From Onchocerca volvulus (lineage: Eukaryota > Nematoda > Chromadorea > Rhabditida > Onchocercidae): DNA of 64,000 nt. The translations under genes and the position numbers were made by a program. Under the pieces are notes generated by a model that was given only the letters and a program-made list of their open reading frames with translations, was not told the DNA's origin and searched no databases. The stretch lies in the NCBI GenBank assembly GCA_000499405.2, contig HG738140.1, positions 8,273,560 through 8,337,559 of the forward strand, in the 5' to 3' direction. Position 1 is the stretch's first letter; each line of letters opens with the position of its first letter. This document shows, piece by piece, positions 24,599-37,820 of the stretch.

Positions 24599-27500
24599 CA
24601 ATGTTTTTCTATTACAGCAGCTGCTTGTTAAGTTGGATTTAAACATGCTGTAAAGCCATATGTATGCAATATCCCTTTAAACAAAAGCATAACATTTCTA
24701 ATTTTGGTGACCCGAGATTGGTCAGGAGAAATAGGATGGAAAAAGATAGAAACAGACAAATGAGAATATGTTTGGACCGGAAGAAGAGGATAAGCTTTGC
24801 ATAATGATGAGATCGAAGAACGGAGATTTGCATAAGTTCCGAGCTCTTCCCAACCGGTATCAGTACTGCTAGTATCCGGGGCAATGTACATTCTCTCACA
24901 ACTGGTTCTACAAATTGGTATTTCAATTAGATGACTGTTATAGAATGGATTCAATGGAAGTTTAATTGAATTCGTTGTTGATGAGCTCTTGCAGAATTTT
25001 TTTGCTTTTCGAAAATCTCGAAATTTGGAATAAAAATTTGAACAAAAAACTGCGTATCAAGCTAAGAATATTTCGGGTAGGTATGATTTTGAACTATTTT
25101 GAGAATTAAGTCATAAATGGACTAAATATTCAGAATTTTATTAATTTTTTCAAGTATGCTCGGTTTTTCAGAACGCGAATTATCCAGATGAATAGTTGTG
25201 ATAATTTTGATTGAAATTTTAAAGATTTGTTCTGTGTGAATCCAATAATCAAATTTATGGAGACTTGATAATTGATAAATATCAAGAAAAGAGATATTTC
25301 GTTGAAAGATAAACGAATTATTGATCGTACAGGTACAATTTTGATTTCATAAACTATTCCACGATAAAATATGAACTTCTTCGTGAAGCAGTGATTAGAG
25401 AAAGAAAATAAAGTAAAAGTAATGAAAATGAAGAAAAAGAGAGGTAAGAATCTTTAATACACTGCCGAACAAAAGAACAGCGAAGAATTAATTGGCGACG
25501 ATTAATTCACTTGTTTGGTACAGGTAGAAAGAAATCAAAATGATTGATGACCTTTTATCATTTTCCCAATTTACAGGTGCCATATCATAATTATTAAAGC
25601 CGCATTTCTCATTCAAAATAATGTCAAGTTGCTGAAATGATTGTAAGCTTGATCCAACAGAATCATGGCGATCAAGATTTAGTTCATCACAACCATCATT
25701 CTACATCTTCTCTTACTAATCTGACTCAGTTATTTGTTAAATATTGCTAAAAAAAGACAATGACACGTGGCAGCGGTCAATGGCCAGTGGTCACTTAAAC
25801 TGGTCATTCAATTTGCTAAATTAATAAATGATATATGTGCAAATAATAATATTTACGCTTTGAGAATTCAAAAACTAGAAAATCCAATTTCTAGAAACTT
25901 CGAAACTTCTTAAGTAAAGGTAAGAGATCATTTATTTGGTTAATATGTTCATAATAAAAAAATTAAGAAAGGTCATAGTATCGATAAGTTTCCGGGTCAA
26001 TTGAGCAGATTTTATAGTATCCATATGTGGATATTTCGCCGCACATTTGTTACACCATCACTGAACAGTACTTCAAAAGAACTTTTTGATCATAAAACAA
26101 ATATTTACTCCACGGGTGATGTTTAATTGATCCTTCCCAGACAAACAAATGAACTGTGTATTGTAATTACTCAACCACTTTTTGTCCTGCAAGTTCGGAA
26201 ACGGCGGTATTTATCAAACACATTTGGTTTTCCAGTTTTGCATATTAGCTAAAAGATATTAAGTAGATGCACATGTAGATTTGAATCAAATGTTGAAAGA
26301 AATAATTAATTACAGGATATCGATCGAGATATAACAGTTAAAATTTTCGGCTATAAGCGAATAAATTCAAAAAATTTGTGCAAAGAAGGCGTTTGAGTTT
26401 TATTTCTTCATAATTCAGTTCAAATGCTTCAAAAAACTACGATAAAATGGAATTTAACTATAGGATGAAAATAAAAAAGTACAACAAAGTAAACTTTCTG
26501 CTACATTTTGCTGAAGAAAGCGAAGGAATGACGAATTTCTTTTTTCGCATAAAAATATTTACATAATCGAGAATTTCCATGATATTCAATAAACTGATAT
26601 ATTACAGTTCTGAATGTTAAATCCCAGTTTTATGTTTTATTAATACCAAATTATGAAGGAATAAAAAATTTTGTTTAAAGTGTAGAAAACTTCAATTTTT
26701 AGTGAAATACTGAGCAGATAAGCAAGCAAATAGGAAGTTAGAAGCTGCATAAGTGATGCACTAATAGGTAGAAAGATTTTATTGAGTTAATAATCATCTG
26801 TTATTATCATATAAAATCACAATTTATTGGCAACTGACAATTGATTTGTCATTACAAATACGAAATAATAAAGGCGAAAAATCGGGTTAAAATTACTCCT
26901 TGAAGAAAGCTAACAATTTCTATTGTTCTCTATCCACCACACTGTCATTAATTTTGAATTTATAAGAGATGTCACTGACCATAATAATGCAATTTTATGA
27001 CCTTGTTGTGTAACTCTCAATCTCGCAACATTCATATTGGTATTGCCTCTAATAAGATGTTGAAGATTGATAAATGAATTAAATTGATTATATCTTATAT
27101 CTCCTCTCTCTTTTAAAAACTTGAATTAATCTTCTATCATGAGAAATGCAAACTTTCCATTTGAAATAAAAAAATCAAAATAAAAAATCCGGAACTAATT
27201 AATACGCAAATTTATGAAACAGGTTGAAGGAGTTTTTTAAAATTAAAAAGAATCGAAAAATGAGAACGAAATGTGGACTAGAAGTTAATTGTAGAACTAC
27301 AGATATTAATTGTAGAACTTTTTTATTTTTGTCAATAATAATACTCTATTTGCTCAGAAATAGCAATAACTCATTTCAAAAAAATGTAATAATTTGTAAT
27401 TTGGATATTAATAGTGGCCTTTAATCCGTCTCGGATTGTTAGGATCGTGGAAGGTACAAGCTGGGAATCAAGTTTACAAGGTCAGCAACAAGCCAAACCC

Positions 27501-30500
27501 ATCAATAATTTCACCATTATTATAATTGCTCATATTAATTACACTGAATGCGACATATCTACATTTCCTTTCTCCTTTCTAATATTAATGTCATGACATG
27601 ACGGACGATAATCATTGTAATTAATTTTAACTGTTGAAAAAATTTATTTTAAATACTGTCCAAAATGATTAATCGCTCATTCAATTTTAAGTGAATTTAG
27701 TAAACTGAATAAAATTTACAGCTTAAATAAATTAAGTAAGATTAAAGTTCGTTATTTTTAGCAAGCATTTGATTATTGTAAAAACCGTAAAATTAAAAAT
27801 TACAGCCGATTATATGAACAAAAATTGATAAGAGGAATTTATGGTATCACTTGTAATTTATGTACAAGCGGATAACAAAACTGATAATAATTCTTTCATT
27901 AACAATGCTGAAAGAATACAGCTTTATAATAAAAATATTTCATTCCAACAAATTTGTTCAGTAATTTCTTGAATCAAATGACAGTTTCAAGGAAATGAAA
28001 GAAAGAAAATCTGATTTTAGGCATTCATCGCATTAGCCTAAATTTTATGTTGGAAAGAAAATGATGTATGAGTAATCTTTGTTTTAATCTGACTGACAGA
28101 TAATGTGGTCAGTTCACTCACTACCCATCAAATTTTAATTCATTCTTTCAAACCATCTAATTCCTTGGAGAATTCTATTACATAAATCTTGCTCGCAATT
28201 CGATTTTTCATGCAACTTTACGGGCTAAAAAATTCGAACATAATATATTCGGCAATTTCTGAGAAATATATAATGCTTAGAAATAGTAGTTTCGTAAACA
28301 TTTACATGTTATACAGCAGTTGCAAATTCAGGAAATCGATATCTCAATGAGATGTGATAAAATATTGATTTAAAACTTACTTTTTTTTCCCTTTTTTTTG
28401 TGGAAAATGATGTGCACCTGAAGCATTACAGAAGGCTTTCTTCGTCATCCAATTTTTCTTCCAAACAATTTCAACTTTAGAACTAAATTTTGACAGCTAG
28501 TATGCTGAATTAAAAGCATTTTTTGAAATCTTAAAAACTTAGTTTAATTACTGAAATTCTTGAGTGATTTGCAAAGCGGTTCATCGAAGTTTTGAAGTAT
28601 GCTGGAAATTATAACAAATTTTGATTTCAATTTTTTCAATCGACTTGAAGTATCAAGACAAGGAGGAAATTGGGTTGAGGACTCCATGTATTTTCTACAT
28701 TTTCAAAGAACTTCATTCTTTTCATTCCCAAAGAGTTTCACCACGATCAAGTACTACTACTATTACTACTGTATTATATTGCTCAAATCATCAATATTTG
28801 CCAGTTCTCGGCCCCTTTTACTATTATCTTCACCATTGTGATTATTCTTTGGAACTATTTAATGAAAAGGTACAACAACCCACTTCTTAAGTGGTTTTGC
28901 ATTAGCAATTGTAGAATAGTTTTGAATTAGGTCTGTAAGATATAACTGAGGCAAGAAATTCTTTTCCATTTTCCTTGAATGTAATCAAAGTTGCTAATAA
29001 CTTATTTAGTTCAAATAAATTTGCAAAAATGCCTTGAATTTAAAGGCTTCAAACACTACATTCATTTTCGTTAATTTAAAGCCATTTAATCCATTTAATT
29101 TAGAGAATAAAGTTTTGTTGCTTAGAGGAAAGCTATAACGTCAATGGAAGAAAAAAATATTTCAGATATATATTTCGCTAAAAAGCTAAACTTATCAATG
29201 GCAATAGCCACTTTTGCTATTTCCACTTTTTTTTTTTTGAGTGATTGTATTTTCTTATATTTTCGGTTCAGAACGATTCCAGCATCAGAATTTTTTGTAG
29301 TTTTTATACAAATGAAACATTTTGAATGCAAACCGAAATTTATTAGCAGCAATTCTCGTAAGCAGTGATAACTAGCATGACCGAAAGCTATCAGATTTCA
29401 TTAATTAATTACAAAAAATATCTTTCATTATGATGTACTGAAAAAAAAAAATGATCACAGTAAGTACCCAGATGGCCTTAATTATATGGTTTTTCTGGTT
29501 CAGCTTCCGTTCAAACAATTAACGCAGCATTATCCAATAGTGACAGACGACATATGGACATGAACAGATTTATCCTGTATTTCTATTCTAATCAAATTTT
29601 TCATTAAAACGGCTATTACGATTTATTACTGTACAAAAACGTCATTTATCGAGATGTGAAAGACTTTTCGAGATACCGAAGCAATAAACTATTCTCTTCG
29701 AAAATCGAATCAGACTCTCATTAATAAGCAAACACTAAATCTGAAAATTTTTTTTGTTGGCCACCTCTCTTTTAAATGTTGTTTTTAAAATTACAACACC
29801 TATAGCGAATATGAGATTTCTAAATAAAATTAAGAATCAATTGAAAACATCCAAGAGATCAAGATTAAGTGATACGGAAAAACAATGAATTTTTGATGAT
29901 GGCAGATATGTAGGGCTTTAATATCGATGAAGGTCATCATTATCATAAGTAAGCTGCAAATATTATTAAAAAACCGTTTTTAAGGACGACGGTAGTAGTT
30001 GAAGAAAACAAATTAGATTAACCGACCGTGCAAATTATATGTTCTAACATTTCAATCCACATCTTTGTTATGGTTTTTCAACGACAGATTGAAAAAAAAA
30101 AGAAATTCTTTATTTCAGCGCGAAATGAAAGGAGTTGAAAATACTCGAAAAAATCGGAAAAATATTGCCTTTGTCGACATTTCGTTGAATTTTGGAAAAA
30201 TTTCATGCATTACGGCAGTAATATGAGTGGAAAGACATCTGCTAAATGATGCATGCGAAAACATTGATAAAAAGCGAAGAATAAGAGAAAAGAGATAGTT
30301 GTGACAATCTAAAAAAAATACAAAATGTCTTCTTTTACTAAGGATAAAAAAGTTTTCCAGCTTTAAAAACAAGAACTTTTCAAGTAGCGAGTTGCAAAAG
30401 TGACAAAATTTCAATTCACTCGGGCCGAAATTTATTCCATAATAAAAAATAAAAAAGAATTAAGGATGAGAAAATGCATTTTTGTTGCCTTTTTAAAAAG

Positions 30501-31859
30501 AATTAAATTCGAATTAAAGAATTAGCAGAATTACGACATCAGAAACTGTTCAGAAATTTAGATTCATACTACACTTCTCTTTGGAACTGATAGCTGTGTC
30601 AATTAGTGAAGATGCTAAAATCGTAAATAGAAATTTAATTCATTTTAGCTCACCGAGATTTTGGGGATAGGAATGTCTCAATCTGCGAGAATCATCATCA
30701 TGTGAAGCAGAAGATTCCGGAACTATATTTTCTTCATATCTATGAGGCATTTGTCATCTTTCTTCTCTTTCAAGTATAAAGCAAAAGATGTGAATGAAGA
30801 AATCTGATTAAATATTCATTTGACTGTCACAAAATATACAAAAGCGTATCGAAACCAATGAAGTAAAATCCGACTAAATCAGCAACAGGATTATATTTAT
30901 GAGTGAGTGAATAGATTCCTTAGAGTTCACAAACTCTTAAAAAAGGCTAAAATGTTATCCATGAAACCGTTAATCAATTGACAAATTTGACAGCAAAATA
31001 AAATATTCAATAAAATCATAACATTAAATTAACAATTATTTAGCAAATAAGAAAGTAAATCGAAGTGTCATATATGGATGAGTGTGATCCGACAAATAAA
31101 TTAAATTAGATTGCAGCCGGGAAAAGGCGATAGATTAATGAACAAGTTTTCACTAATTATTTTCCAGTTATATCGGTAGGCCGTTTACAAGATTTGTTTG
31201 GCACAGCTGAAAACCAAACGAAAAGGTAGAAGAATAGAAAGGTTGAGCGGACAAGAATAAGGGCTTAAAGAAGATGTGGATGGACTGATGATGGAAAACA
31301 ACTAATCGTTATTATGAATGAATAAAACGGACAGGTATGACAGAATCGACAAGCTGAATTAGTTTTGAAGGTCGATTCCGTAGAATTCTATACAAAATGA
31401 TGCTAATCCATCTTAGTTGAAAGATGAATGTGACAGGATACAGTATATGGATAGATTGCTGTCAAAGAGTTCATCAAAATGATTGTTTTCTGGTTGGGTG
31501 AAAAATGAATGATAAATATGTTGTTGGATTATTTAAAGTTCACGATGAACATTGATAATCACTCAGGCATGGATCATTTGATGGCATTCAACGGTATGTA
31601 GATATTAAGAGATAGCAAATGCCACTTCGAGAACATAAATAAATATTTCGATCCTGAAAATAAACATATGCCAGCAATGGTCACGCAATATTTATTTATC
31701 TTTTTATGAGAATGTCAAGACAAATATGGAGAAGAAGGATAACCATTTACAGGCTCACTGAAACTGAAATATGAATTACTTGTGGTCTGAACCAGAAGGA
31801 GGTGAAATGTTGTTAGCATGACCTTACAACGGATAATCTTTTCCTTCATTTATTTGTTA

Positions 31860-31875
31860 CTGATTACGTAATCAG
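31860..31875. promoter_or_regulatory. 16-bp palindrome containing a PAR-bZIP type site
   Basis: CTGATTACGTAATCAG is a perfect palindrome. Its core GATTACGTAATC fits the consensus RTTACGTAAY bound by PAR/C-EBP-like bZIP factors such as C. elegans CES-2. It lies in a slightly GC-richer patch far from any recognised gene. Function is inference. Confidence 0.3.
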
Positions 31876-34800
31876 AAAGGACAAGACAAAAAGACATCTC
31901 CGCCTCGGTATCTGTTCGTTGAAAAGCATCGAGTATAAGTGCTTTTGATAAATGCTTCATGTAATTAATTAAGACTTATCGTCATTTAGAAATGACAAAT
32001 TATGCCTTTATTCCCATAAAATTCAATGAAACCTCGCATCGCTTAGAGTTAGATTGCCCGTAAGAAAGTTTGCAGAAAACGATACTATAAACTTTTTTCG
32101 GAAAATTCATTTTCGGCTTCAACTAATACAAGAAGACTCGTTGCATTAGTAGAATAACTGTTTCTTCTTTTCCTCTCTCGAGCAAAAATCAGAAAAATTA
32201 GAATTAAACAAATTTTAATTTATATATATTTCCAAAACTCGAACATACATCAATTTTTCTTTGATTAAGAATTTTAATTATAATTATCGTTAAGCTAATT
32301 AATTATGCAAAAATGATTGTGGGTTGTCATTTAAATATCATTCGTTATCAAATGAATTATTTAGAATTCTGATTCATCATATAATAAGATTTTAAGTAAT
32401 GGTGTCATCTGACACCAAATATACTATTTGTGGTCACCTTCTGTTTCCGTCTCTTTCACTTTACCATTTTCGTTTCTAATAGAATTACGGCCCAAATAAG
32501 TTGGCATTTAATGGTACTATCTGGCTAATTGTTATACTATCACTCTCCTTATTAGCAGTGACAGCCTGAAACTAAAAATGCAAATTTGATTATGTCCGGC
32601 TTTTAATTGCATGGTTTCCAAATAGCTCTAAGAGGATGGGTTATAGTGTAATAATATGAAGTGCTGGTAGAGAATAATAGAAATGATTCTCAGGGGACAA
32701 AGGTTGGGGGCGCTTTCATTAATTTAATTTGCTATCAAACAATACTATGCGACTTCGGTAGTAAAGATATAGAAATTATGTGACCATACCAGAAAAACTG
32801 TCTCAAATATATTTCCAAAAAAGCAGCAATTAGAAAATTATATAAGTCTTTTCGAAAAAAAAAAAAATTTATTCGAAATTTCAGCTCAAAAATTAATAAA
32901 TCTTAAGTGATAAATCAAAGATGACAAGTTTAAATGGTAGGACAAATTCAAAATGTTCTTGATGAATTTATTCTGCATTTCAGGAGTAAAATCTCATCCA
33001 TATTTACTGAGTTTTCTGTGATTTTTCTAAATGTTTCATGCAGCTAATAAATAATTTCTTTTGACATTGTGGTTAAATAACACCAGGAGATAGTATATCA
33101 TGTGTTGTTATTAATTAATAAACCAATTGATAGGCTTATTTCAAAATATTTTAGATAATTTCTGAGTAAAATATTTGCAATGACAGCACTTTCCTCAGAT
33201 TTCTGCAAACTTTTAGAGATGATGAAACGGTCAAGTGGAACTGAGAGAGAAAGAAACTTTTCATTGAAGCGACAGATAATTTAGCTCATCAGTTAAGCTT
33301 ATATTTAGCGATTGGCGGTGATTGCTCACTTGCTACTGTGAACAACATCAATGAAGACATCGATGCATCAAAACAAATTAGCTTAATTAGACTCTCCCTC
33401 TTCCCTGCTTCCTCAAATTCATCATCATTCCATCCCTCTGTACCGAGTTGCTGTAAACATCATCTAATGACAATTCTTAATGATTTTACCGTGAAACAAG
33501 CCCCGATACTCAAGAATTAAGTTGAATAAGGCTGTCCCCCAGCACGATCTTCCCCATCCCATCCACTTTATTCAGAATGAATATATTTGTGATGCATTCA
33601 AATCAATCAATTGTTATCGAATTTAAAATGAATGGAACAAATTTAATGAAATGACTGCAAAAGGTGGATCATAGCATTATTATTCATGTGAAAATTTGGA
33701 AAAGATTTTCATTTTTCTAAAGATGCTCGAAAAAGAATTTCGGTCATGCATTGTTATGATATGTCAAGTGAAACTGATGGCAATACAACAATTGAACTTT
33801 TTCAATTCAATTTAGAAAGATATTTCAAAACGACGAAATTGTAATGACACAAGAAATAAATACTATGAAGAAAAAAATCAAAAAACTTTGAAACATTTGA
33901 CTTTTAGATGAAAATATAGTGGAAACTTTAATTGCAACATTTATAAACCATGTGAGTTGGACAAAACAAGAATTCGTCACCAACGGCCATTTTAAAAAAA
34001 AAAAGTGCAGGGACCTTCATAAAACATTTCAAATAATTGAATTTATAAAAATTTCTAGATGAATGACATGCAAGCAGAAATTTTTAGCTGTGTAATTGCA
34101 TAAAGCTAGATAGTAAAGAAATATTGCGATCATGGATCATTAGTAATTGACAAATTGTTAATTCACATTTGAAATTCGAAGGTTCTGGGAGATGAACTCC
34201 AATTTGCCATCTGATTTTTTTATCGAATGATCTGTCGGAAAAATACAATATATGTGTTTATTTGTTTATGAACCGAATTAATTATAATATATTCTTTCAA
34301 TTAAAATGATATAGATCCAATAGACATTTAGAAGTTAAAGCCTGAGCTTTAAATGATTTAATCAAAGCTTGAACTGTTATAAATATGTATATTTGAGTTC
34401 AATCAATAAATGAACAAATTAAATCTTCAAAGAAAAAGGTTAGAATAACAAAGAAAAATGCAGATTTCGAAAAGATTTTCAAGAGGTCAGGAAGAGATGT
34501 GTTGTTAATTCAATCAGTGAATTAAAAAGTAGGTACTTGTTATTGTTAAAAATTCATTCTTCTGGAGATGTTGTGGTCAGTACTTGAGCTTCCACTTCTA
34601 TGTGTTTGTGATGATCTAACATTTTTAGTCTTAAATTTTCCAGAAAAGTTTGATAAATTTTCACAAACTGAATCAAAACTCAATCAACCGTTTTAAATCT
34701 GAATAATGAATACTCCTGAATTATTCCTTTCTATCTGGTCATGAAGAAGGACATGAAAGACCAGCACTGTCATCATTATTTTAAGTTTTAAATCTAAATA

Positions 34801-37510
34801 AGCTGAACAATAAGTGATGATAGCAATAGCTAATATATGTCATTTAATTCTTCAAATTGTAAACAAAACTAAAGTTAGCCTTAAATGCTGCATGATGTAT
34901 TGCAACTTTCGTATGTCATAATTATGCTGCTCAACTTGTAATTTAATTTCTTTGCAGAAATTTATTGACCGCATTCTTCATATATCATTTAATCAAATTT
35001 ATTTTTATGTGGAAGGAAATCATAGTAGGTTGGGAATTTATAGCGAAACTTTGGATCATACACCATCTAGAGCATCGATAAGTTCCTTTTATGTCTGCGT
35101 AGATCGTAGGATTTTATATAGTTTTAGTTAAATCAAATGATACAAATGATGGCAACGAACCCAACCATATCAATTGAATGCCAACAGACTCATTACTAAA
35201 ATTAATATAAATCTATAATCCGCACAAATTAGCATATTACAAGCCTCCTCACTCCACAAATATACAGATGTGCCCCCCAAGAAAATCGAAAACAACCGCT
35301 CGCAGCAGGATATTTCTCAGCAATCGCAGGCCGATCGACCGACTGAAATCGGTAATCGCTGCGGCATTTATTTGACTTTCAAGCAGATAAAGATATTATC
35401 CATTTTTATTACAAGTAATATTACATGAAGACTTCGGTAATTAGTTCTACGCTACGTTTTTCCCAACCACTCTTCCCAAATGATTCATAAAATTTTTGCT
35501 TCTTGAAGTAATTAGATGATATTGCCTACGATAGATAGCAATTTCACAGATATATAGCGAAGGCAAAATTCAATTTTACTAATATCATTGCTGTTGACAA
35601 TATATCTCGTGTGGATAATAACTAAGCTGTAATGATATTCATGACATCAAGTCATTCAACATTTACGCATGATACATGATCTCATTGAAGGCAACTGAGT
35701 TCAATTTAATTTCACCAAGTTTTAATTCAACTTTTTTTGTTCAATTAATTCCATTTACAAGTAATGTGTGAGCTAAAAAACACACTTACTCATCGATTTA
35801 ATAGATAGAAACCAAATTTTGAATAAGATTATCAAATTTTAAGCACATAACTGATCGCCTTGCCTGCATATGACAACAAATCAATCCAATCCAAATTCTA
35901 GGCTTTTATAACAAAATCTTACTGCCGGTTTTTCTAACGCTTATTTTCCAAACTAAAATATGCTTTTGATAATTGGGCTCTTTGAAATACAAGATAATTA
36001 GGTATTCCAGGACTTATTATATTTTCGGGGAGGCTTTGATGAACTCACCTAAAAATCTATAAATTAATTCATTTCATTCTGAATAATTAATAGATCTTTT
36101 TTCAATGCCACACACAATGTAATTTGAAATTGAGAGCAATTTCAATCATATTTTTAATAAATTTGAAAACTGATGAGATGATCGTACATGCGATGGATAA
36201 TCAGCGTTTCCTGTGACTGAAAACAAAGCCTTAGTAATGTTAGCCAAATCATCTGATAAATTGCATCAACCAGATAACAGCTGCTTGCCTGTTGCTCATA
36301 GCTTAATTATAGGCTCTAATTAGCATTAATCAGTACAATTTCGTTTTTAAAGATTTCTGTATGATTTCTTAATGAAGAAATATTTTGCGAATGTTCCCTG
36401 CAATGTTCAACCAACATGAAAATGTATTATATTTGCATCATCATAACAATAAAGATTAATTAATATATTATGTTAAAATGTTCCAACTTAAAATGGGGTA
36501 CAGATGTGCTTTTGTAAGACACAAAATAGAAATTTTTAAGCATACAAACAGAAATTCTCTCGGAGACACTTCCTGTGCCTAAAAGTGCATTATCATTTTC
36601 GCAAGAGTGTTAGAAGTTAGTGCGAACAAATCGAAATGATGCTGCCCATGAATAAAATTAAATTAATTAAGGACTCGACAAAAATGAAGTTATCTACATA
36701 CGGAAAACCTATTTTTGTCATCAAAAAAAAAAAAAAAAATAAATGAGATGTACTCACCCCATGAAAAACAAATAAGTCTATTACTTACTAAAGTCGAGAA
36801 AAATATTTATTCTGCATAGATAAGATTACTTTTGAAAGGAAAAATACAAATTCATTTCGTTAGCTGGAGAGCAATTCTCGAGAGTTTGGTTAGTTGGAAA
36901 GCAATTTTCGTATGATGAATCCTTGAGAAAGCAAAATAAGCTAATATTAAAATGAAAACATCCTATCAGTACCAGTGTTAATATAGGTAGTTTTACCGGT
37001 ATAACGGAACCGGCAGATAATTGACTTTCATAAATACGTTGAAATTGATATGGTACATTAAATATTGATGTGATCCTTTAGTTTCCTTAAACTTATGAAA
37101 GGGTGGAATAAAATAATTGTGCAATATTTCGTGAGATGAATTCGGAAACTGTACCATGACAGATCAGGGATTGCTGTTTGTCTGTTTCTTGTCTGTATAA
37201 AAATAAATTGGAAACATCGATTGTTAAAGAAAGGATAGATTATGAAAAAAGAAAAAAGAAACACTATTTAATAGCCATAAAACTGTAAACAAGCGCAAAC
37301 AAAAAAGAAAAAATACAAAGTTATTTAGTAATGTGGAAAAAAATGAAATTATTGGCAGCATAAAAGTAGTGATAAAATTTCTTGAATAATTTTTCCTGTT
37401 ATCAATAGAAATTTTCAAAATATTACGCAAAATTTCCATTAAAGATACGTTTCAACCGTGTAAGTTTCGAGCACAGTGATGAATTGAGAACTCTTAGATT
37501 TATGCTCAGT

Positions 37511-37820
37511 TTTATTTAATCTGACTATTTTTTAAAATATACTGCATTCTATTGATTTTTTGATCAGCTGATTTCGAAATAATGAAGAAGTATTACACCG
37601 AAAAGTTTCAATACCAAATTTAAATTTTCCAGAGCCAAGAAAATCTCCAACTTCTTGAAAGTGTAATGAGTCCAAGAAAATTATCCAATATAACTTATGC
37701 AAAAATTTGTAAAATATTTTTCAAATCTACTCAACTGTTATTTTAATGAAAGTATCCTTAAATATGTTATGAAAAAATGAAAGATGGGCATTTTTCGAGG
37801 AAGGAAGCGAAAATTTTATT
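37511..37820 (-). terminator. candidate polyadenylation signals of ifb-1
   Basis: Minus-strand AATAAA occurs at 37820-37815, overlapping the stop codon. ATTAAA occurs at 37747-37742 and AATAAA at 37516-37511. The two more distal ones are more plausible and would give 3' UTRs of roughly 80-320 bases. Confidence 0.4.

Larger units (their letters stand above)
19154..37740. other. 18.6-kb stretch without a recognised gene
   Basis: No intact coding gene could be assembled on either strand. Contents noted: a palindrome at 20471-20491; a microRNA-like hairpin at 21785-21885; a TTA-type microsatellite at 23496-23593; a purine-rich run at 24542-24598; a GC-richer open island at 24690-24954; a CACGTG E-box near 25765; an ACT-rich patch near 28750; a TTACGTAA palindrome at 31860-31875; and GC-richer patches near 33390-33560 and 35280-35365. 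The short open frames look like chance frames. The region may hold regulatory DNA, non-coding RNAs or a gene with exons too short to see. Confidence 0.5.

Noticed and set aside
35640..35700. Minus-strand TGAGATCAT, the seed of the bantam/miR-81 family
   Set aside because: Similarity stops after nine bases and the flanks do not form a convincing stem.
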